A stretch of DNA of 64,000 nt from Comamonadaceae bacterium (GTDB lineage: Bacteria; Pseudomonadota; Gammaproteobacteria; Burkholderiales; Burkholderiaceae_C). The notes below the pieces were generated by a model that made no database searches, was not told the origin of the DNA, and saw only the letters and a program-made list of their open reading frames with translations. Below are positions 59,392 to 64,000 of this stretch, piece after piece. The translations under genes and the position numbers were made by a program. The number at the start of each line of letters is the position of its first letter. The first letter of the stretch is position 1. The stretch is from positions 110,328-174,327 of the forward strand of contig CANGIQ010000003.1 of the NCBI GenBank assembly GCA_947453965.1, read 5' to 3'.

Positions 59392-59855
59392 ACCTTCCCG
59401 CTCCCACCCTCGAACATGTGTGTGACCTCGCCGTCACCATCGATGCCCCGGTTGAAGTGGGCCAAACCGTCATGGGACTGCGCCGCATGATTCCCATCAC
59501 TGGCGGTACCGTGACCGGCTCACACATGCAAGGTCGCATCGTGCCCGGCGGCGCAGATTTTCAGTTGATCGTTGGCAACGGCACGCAAGCCCACTTGGAT
59601 GCGCGCTATGTGCTCGAGCTGCAAGACGGCAGCCGCGTGTTTGTACAAAACACCGCGCTGCGCGTGGCTTCCGCCGAAGACTCCGCCAGAATCCGCCGCG
59701 GCGAACCGGTCGATCCGTCTCGGGTCTACTTTCGCTGCCAACCCAAGTTCGAAGCCACCAGCCCGCAATGGGCCTGGTTGTCCGAGCACCAGTTTGTCGG
59801 CACCGGTGTGCGCCTACCCGACGCCGTCCACCTGAGTTTTTACAAAGTGGTGTAA
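59388..59855 (+). CDS. DUF3237 domain protein, co-translated with acetoacetyl-CoA synthetase
   Basis: A 155-residue protein of unknown function, DUF3237 family, forming a beta-barrel/calycin-like fold in relatives. Evidence: MGLRRMIPITGGTVTGSHMQGRIVPGGADFQL near the N-terminus (the family hallmark of R-x-x-x-P-I-x-GG), and SRVYFRCQPKFEATSPQW-like text near the end. It has no signal peptide. The ATG overlaps the synthetase stop by four bases, so it is co-translated. Possible role: accessory hydrolase or chaperone of the ketone-body path, which is inference only. An inverted repeat lies 50 bases downstream. Confidence 0.78.
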   Translation: MNLPAPTLEHVCDLAVTIDAPVEVGQTVMGLRRMIPITGGTVTGSHMQGRIVPGGADFQLIVGNGTQAHLDARYVLELQDGSRVFVQNTALRVASAEDSARIRRGEPVDPSRVYFRCQPKFEATSPQWAWLSEHQFVGTGVRLPDAVHLSFYKVV

Positions 59856-59904
59856 CGCAACAACCGCCAGAAGCCACCCGAAACAAAGCACACTCAGCCG
59901 CAGT

Positions 59905-59979
59905 CTATGAACGGGGTCTACGGGCGGGCAACGATTTCTGTACCAGTATGAGGCGCCCGCCCGTAGACCCCGTTCATAG
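59905..59979. repeat. Perfect 25-bp inverted repeat between convergent genes
   Basis: The arms 59905-59929 and 59955-59979 are perfectly complementary around a 25-base loop. It lies between the convergent DUF3237 and TRAP permease genes and has no T run. Its GC-rich arms share the GGGCGGG core seen in the 14695 repeat but are otherwise different. Possibly a bidirectional terminator or transcript-protecting hairpin. Confidence 0.72.
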
Positions 59980-60033
59980 CGAGCCCAGCAATTAAACAGC
60001 TCATCCGCGCAAGCAAGCACGGCGAACAAAAAA

Positions 60034-61338
60034 TCACAAACGGTTAGGCAACCACAACGCAATGATGGGGAACGAGATCAGGATGATCAAGCGCAAGATG
60101 TCCGTGATCACAAACGGAATCACGCCCTTGAAGATCGTCATGAAGCTCACATCCTTCACCACGCTCTTGATCACGAACACGTTCATCCCCACAGGCGGGT
60201 GAATCAGCCCCAGCTCCACTGTCATCACGATGATGATGCCGAACCAAATCGGATCAAATCCGAGTTGCAAGATCACGGGGTAGATGATGGGCACAGTCAA
60301 GATGATCATGGCCATGGCATCCATCAAGCAGCCTAGCACCAGGTACATCACCATGATCATGGCCAGCACGCCGTAGCGGCCCACGCCCAAGCTGGTCAAG
60401 AACTCGGTCAGTTTTTGCGGCGTTTGGGTGATGGTCAAGAAGTAACCAAACAGCAACGCACCAATCAGCACGGTGAACACCGCCGCTGACGTGCGCGTGG
60501 CCGATAGCAGCGCTTCACGAATGCCCGCACGGTCCAGCTTGCCGCGCAGCACGCCTAGCAAGAAGGCACCGCTGGCGCCCACACCACCGGCTTCGGTGGG
60601 GGTGAAAAAGCCGCCGTACAAGCCACCAATCACGAACAAGAACAGCACCAAAGGCGCCCACACATCTTTCAAACCGCTCAGGCGTTCGCCGAAAGATTTC
60701 TTCTCGCCCGCAGGCAACCACTCAGGGCGGAAGTACACGATCAACATGATGGTGATGACGTACATGCTCATCGCCAACAAGCCCGGCACGATGCCCGCCA
60801 TGAACAGCTTGCCAATGTCTTGTTGCGTCAAAATCGCGTAGACCGCCAATACAGTGGACGGTGGCAGCATGGCCCCCAAGGTACCGCCAGCCGCAATCAC
60901 GCCCGTGGCGAATGACTGGGGATAACCAAAGCGACGCATCTCGGGATAAGCCACCGCCGAGAAGGTGGCGGCTGTGGCCACCGACGAGCCGCAAATGGCA
61001 GCAAAGCCACCACAGGCCAACACGGTTGCCACGCCCAAGCCGCCGCGCAGGTGGCCGATGAAGGCGTTGGCGGCGCGGAACAACTCTCGGCTCACGCCGG
61101 AGACCGACACAAACGCGCCCATCAGCATGAACATCGGAATCACGCCAAAGGTGTAGTCCGTCACGGTGCGCATGGAGGTTTGGCCGATCAGCTTGAGTGC
61201 GGGGCCGGTGCCCGCGATGTAGCTGTAGCCCACCACGCCCACCAAGCCCATGGCCATGCCCACAGGCACGCGCAAGAGCATCAGCACGAACAACACAACA
61301 AAGCCGATCACGGCGACGGCATCGGTACTCAGTTCCAT
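60034..61338 (-). CDS. TRAP transporter large permease subunit DctM
   Basis: A 434-residue inner-membrane protein with about twelve hydrophobic helices. The DctM family segments MLMGAFVSVSGVSRELF, GGTLGAMLPPSTVLAVYAIL and TPTEAGGVGASGAF are visible. It carries out sodium-coupled uptake of organic acids bound by DctP. It starts 3 bases after DctQ and is the last gene of the dctP-dctQ-dctM-like set. The length is normal (about 425-440). Confidence 0.92.
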   Translation of the reverse strand: MELSTDAVAVIGFVVLFVLMLLRVPVGMAMGLVGVVGYSYIAGTGPALKLIGQTSMRTVTDYTFGVIPMFMLMGAFVSVSGVSRELFRAANAFIGHLRGGLGVATVLACGGFAAICGSSVATAATFSAVAYPEMRRFGYPQSFATGVIAAGGTLGAMLPPSTVLAVYAILTQQDIGKLFMAGIVPGLLAMSMYVITIMLIVYFRPEWLPAGEKKSFGERLSGLKDVWAPLVLFLFVIGGLYGGFFTPTEAGGVGASGAFLLGVLRGKLDRAGIREALLSATRTSAAVFTVLIGALLFGYFLTITQTPQKLTEFLTSLGVGRYGVLAMIMVMYLVLGCLMDAMAMIILTVPIIYPVILQLGFDPIWFGIIIVMTVELGLIHPPVGMNVFVIKSVVKDVSFMTIFKGVIPFVITDILRLIILISFPIIALWLPNRL

Positions 61339-61341
61339 GTT

Positions 61342-61872
61342 TTATTCACTTGTTTTCATTTCAGGATGGTCTTCCAAGGCCTCGGGCTGGAAGATCAGTC
61401 GCCAAGTACGGATGGCAATCAACAACACCGCACACACATCGCCCATCCACGCCACGGCGAAGAAAGGCCAGGTGGGCAAGTTCAGGTCGTAGGTCAGCAC
61501 GTTGTCGTTGTAGGTCAGGCTGACCTTGTCAAACAACATGATGGTTTGCACGGTCACCACAAACAGCAGCACCAAGGTGGCAAACACATCGATGAAGCGC
61601 TTCATGCGCGGGCTGGCACCGGTCCACAGCAAATCCACCGTGATGTGGCTGCCCCGATAACTGGTGGCTGCAATGCCCCAGAAAATCAAAATGCCCAACA
61701 GCAAACGACCGAAGTCGTAGCTGTCGGGACTCGAGGTGTCAAAGAACTTGCGCAGCAACACCGAGATGAAGATGTTGGCTGCGACGATGCCGACAAACAA
61801 AGCCGCCATCCATTCGATGGCATCGATGATGCGATCGAATGGATTTTTGCGAGGCGCAGATTCAGTGCTCAT
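61342..61872 (-). CDS. TRAP transporter small permease subunit DctQ
   Basis: A 176-residue protein with four membrane helices. The helix region ILLGILIFWGIAATSYRGSHI is the DctQ hallmark (W-G and HI motif). It forms the transporter with the large subunit and lies between the binding protein gene (7 bases upstream) and the large permease. The C-terminal charged tail is cytoplasmic. Confidence 0.9.
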   Translation of the reverse strand: MSTESAPRKNPFDRIIDAIEWMAALFVGIVAANIFISVLLRKFFDTSSPDSYDFGRLLLGILIFWGIAATSYRGSHITVDLLWTGASPRMKRFIDVFATLVLLFVVTVQTIMLFDKVSLTYNDNVLTYDLNLPTWPFFAVAWMGDVCAVLLIAIRTWRLIFQPEALEDHPEMKTSE

Positions 61873-61879
61873 GCCTGTC

Positions 61880-62905
61880 TCACATGCCTGACTTGTACTT
61901 GGCCAGTGACTGCTTGAACGCGTTCATGATGGCCACAGGGTCGTCGCCTTTTTTCTTCACGTCAGCAGCCCATTGCGCTTCGGCGGGCGCCACAGCTTTT
62001 TTCCATTCGGCGAGTTGCTCAGGTGTGAGTTTGTAGACCTCGCGGTTGGGGTCGGCCGCCAGTTTGACGTGGCCGGCAATTTCAAAATCGGCCCAAGCGC
62101 TGCCGACTTTTTCAGCCCACTCGCTGGTGCAGTGGCTGTCCACGGCCTTTTTTTGGTTGGCTGACAAGGCGGCGTATTTGTCTTTGTTCATCACCCACAC
62201 GAACGGTGTGGCGTAGAACGGCACGTCCATGTGGTACTTCACCACTTTGTCGATGCCAAACAAGCTCATCGAACCCCAAGGGAAGGTGATGGCTTCGGCC
62301 ACACCGCGCTCGAGCATGTCGCGTGACTCAGGTGCTGAGGCTTGCACGTTGGTGCCGCCCAGCATGGTGATGACTTGGCCGACAGTGGCCGTGGCAGGAC
62401 GCACTTTCATGCCTTTGATGTCGCTGGGCAGAACAATTTTCTTGCGTGAGTGGAAGGCACCGGGGTCGTGCGCGAAGGCGAAGCAAAAATGCACGTCTTT
62501 CATTTCTTTGGCCGCGTAGTTGCGGTACCACGCATCAATCGCAGCCGAACCGGCCTTGGCGTTGGTGATCATGAAAGGCAGCGACGAGGCAGCAAAGATG
62601 GGGAAGCGGCCAGGCTGGTAGCCAGGGTTCACATACGAGAAATCGGCGATACCGTCGCGCGCCATGTCGTAGTGGTCAAACGCTTTGCCCAGTTGTTCGG
62701 AGGGGAACAAGGTGGCGTTCAAGGTGCCACCCGAGGCGGCTTTGAGGCTCTCACCCCAGGCCTGCAATGCAGGGTTCAAGGCGTGCTGTGCAGGCACCCA
62801 GCTCGAGAGCTTGAGCATCACGGGTTTGTCTTGGGCTTGGGCGGCGCCCAAGCTCAGTGCGGCGATCGCGGTGGCAACCAGGGTGCGTGAGAGTTTGACG
62901 TGCAT
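61880..62905 (-). CDS. TRAP transporter periplasmic binding protein DctP
   Basis: A 341-residue secreted protein with a signal peptide ending near AAQAQ (residue 24). The DctP-family features are LKLSSWVPAQHALNPALQAWGESLK at the N-terminus, PSEQLGKAFDHYDMARDGIADF and, near residue 175, MKVRPATATVGQVITMLGGTNVQ with the conserved Arg that grips a carboxylate. The start is ATG 62905 with GAGGAA upstream. The ligand is likely a carboxylate, but the exact compound is not clear. The gene heads the TRAP operon. Confidence 0.92.
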   Translation of the reverse strand: MHVKLSRTLVATAIAALSLGAAQAQDKPVMLKLSSWVPAQHALNPALQAWGESLKAASGGTLNATLFPSEQLGKAFDHYDMARDGIADFSYVNPGYQPGRFPIFAASSLPFMITNAKAGSAAIDAWYRNYAAKEMKDVHFCFAFAHDPGAFHSRKKIVLPSDIKGMKVRPATATVGQVITMLGGTNVQASAPESRDMLERGVAEAITFPWGSMSLFGIDKVVKYHMDVPFYATPFVWVMNKDKYAALSANQKKAVDSHCTSEWAEKVGSAWADFEIAGHVKLAADPNREVYKLTPEQLAEWKKAVAPAEAQWAADVKKKGDDPVAIMNAFKQSLAKYKSGM

Positions 62906-63037
62906 GAGTTCCTCGCAAAAAAAAGAGTGGACGGACAGTGGATAAAAACAAAACGCGTGACATTGGGATGTGTGGCGGCTTGAACGTTATAAGTTGTAAT
63001 CGTTTTGGACAGTGTTGACCACAGGTGTTTCCCTGTG

Positions 63038-64000
63038 TCAGCGCGGTTTGGCGGCCGCCGCGTTGGGGCGTGGCAACCAGCGAATCGGCTGGGCTTTGAC
63101 TTCGCGTGCGGGGGCACCATGGGCGCGCAGGGTTTGGTCCAGCGCCGTGCCGGCTTCATCGCGCAAGGCGGCTTCGCGGGCTTGGTCAATGGCGTGGGCG
63201 CGTGCGCCGGGGTTGTCGAATGCCGCGCCTTGTGCCAAATGGCGCAAGATGTGCAACAGGTTGTCACGCCCGCGGTCGTGCGTGCCGCCATAGCCTTTGA
63301 TCAAACGGCCACATTGGGCCAGCGACAAACCCAACGCAGGGTTTTGCGCGCTGGCGTGCGTCACGGCATTCAACCATTCGTCGATCAAGGCTTGTTCTTC
63401 GGCATAGCGGTGGCCTAGCACGCGCAGCCATTTCAAGCTGGCCAGCAGGCGCAACATGACCATGCCAAACACGCTGTGCGTGCCTACCTTGATCGGAAAC
63501 GCCAAGGCTTGCTGACCACGCAGCACGCGGGCCTTGTCCCAACGCATGAGCGGCAAGGCCAAGGACTGAGGCAGCAGCGCGGCGAATTCGGGAATGCCAG
63601 GTTTGAAGTGGTCAAACAGCTTGACCACATCGTCGTCTTTGGCTTTGACTTCATCGCGCACCCGGGCCCAGCGGCTGGCACGGCTCTTCAAGTCGGCCAC
63701 ACGTACGATGTCGTCAAACGCCATCCACAAGGCCAACCAGCGGGCGGTTTCTTGGGTCACGGCGCATGTGCCGGCGGGTTCGGTGGCCAGCACGGTGCGC
63801 AAGCGTTGCACGTACAGGTCCACATAGGCGGGGCCTTGGTAGTCCAACAGTCGGTCCACGCCCAAGGCCAGCACTTCGTGCATGGCGGGTGGGAACTGAG
63901 CTGCCAACGCGGCAGGCAATGTCGGTGCGTGCGGTGTGGCTGTGGTCTTGGGGGCCAGCACAGCATCCACATAACTAGCCTGTGTTTTTTGCTGTTGCAC
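63038..64000 (-). CDS. C-terminal part of an indolepyruvate ferredoxin oxidoreductase-like protein (DUF6537 region), cut by the window edge
   Basis: At least 320 residues are visible. The segments RLLDYQGPAYVDLYVQRL, FDDIVRVADLKSRASRWARVR and FDHFKPGIPEFAALLP are, to my knowledge, typical of the C-terminal DUF6537 part of indolepyruvate-oxidoreductase beta-family proteins. In these, an N-terminal pyruvate-ferredoxin-oxidoreductase gamma domain, here outside the window, precedes it. The frame is open to the right edge; the GTG at 64000 is only a possible start. Such proteins oxidise aryl pyruvates to aryl-acetyl-CoA. The tail is Ala/Pro-rich. The match is from memory, without a search. Confidence 0.6.
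   Translation of the reverse strand: MQQQKTQASYVDAVLAPKTTATPHAPTLPAALAAQFPPAMHEVLALGVDRLLDYQGPAYVDLYVQRLRTVLATEPAGTCAVTQETARWLALWMAFDDIVRVADLKSRASRWARVRDEVKAKDDDVVKLFDHFKPGIPEFAALLPQSLALPLMRWDKARVLRGQQALAFPIKVGTHSVFGMVMLRLLASLKWLRVLGHRYAEEQALIDEWLNAVTHASAQNPALGLSLAQCGRLIKGYGGTHDRGRDNLLHILRHLAQGAAFDNPGARAHAIDQAREAALRDEAGTALDQTLRAHGAPAREVKAQPIRWLPRPNAAAAKPR

Noticed and set aside
59905..59979. Terminal inverted repeats of an insertion sequence
   Set aside because: Only a 25-base loop lies between the arms, with no transposase and no target duplication seen.

Overview
The window is a chromosomal segment from a betaproteobacterium of the order Burkholderiales, most likely family Comamonadaceae (Limnohabitans/Rhodoferax-like). 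The basis is the moderately GC-rich coding sequence, a Bug-type tricarboxylate-binding protein, MetW, a MaeB-type malic enzyme, a PduO adenosyltransferase, AmgK/MurU recycling enzymes and the gene order around the origin. It contains no rRNA or tRNA gene, CRISPR array, transposase, integrase or phage gene that I can recognise.

Layout. 0-4 kb: the 3' part of metW, then an operon of Bug periplasmic binding protein, M20 peptidase and monoacylglycerol-lipase-like hydrolase. 3.8-10.4 kb: rsmE and amgK (minus strand), divergent from lptD-surA-rsmA (plus). 10.4-14.4 kb: an orphan barstar-like protein, maeB, and a rubrerythrin/rubredoxin pair. 14.4-14.8 kb: a gene-free stretch with two long inverted repeats. 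14.8-22.3 kb: murU-pepP, then tkt, gap, an ammonium transporter with a sigma-54-type promoter, and a glycine-rich RRM protein. 22.3-28.6 kb, minus strand: kdsD-kdsC-lptC, mnmE, yidC, yidD, rnpA, rpmH. 28.6-34.2 kb: dnaA, dnaN and gyrB, with DnaA boxes on both sides of dnaA. The dnaA-dnaN gap has the layout of a replication origin unwinding element.

34.2-46 kb is a metal and stress block: a Spy/CpxP-like protein, pirin, CopZ and CopA (copper), a CzcCBA-type efflux system, and a two-component system divergent from it. 46-55.3 kb is a chromosome-maintenance operon: mnmG-rsmG-lysE-like-parA-hydrolase-parB followed by two tandem membrane hybrid histidine kinases. Three parS sites lie inside mnmG and rsmG. 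55.2-64 kb: an FAD-linked oxidase (minus), a cobalamin adenosyltransferase with acetoacetyl-CoA synthetase and a DUF3237 protein (plus), a TRAP transporter (minus), and the C-terminal part of an indolepyruvate-oxidoreductase-like protein cut by the right edge.

Most genes are conserved housekeeping genes. The least explained parts are (i) an alpha/beta hydrolase translationally embedded between parA and parB, (ii) two paralogous hybrid sensor kinases apparently cotranscribed with the partition genes and with no separate response regulator beside them, and (iii) three long gene-free inverted repeats of unknown role at 14.6 kb, 14.7 kb and 59.9 kb. Functions are inferred from motifs read by eye; no database search was run.
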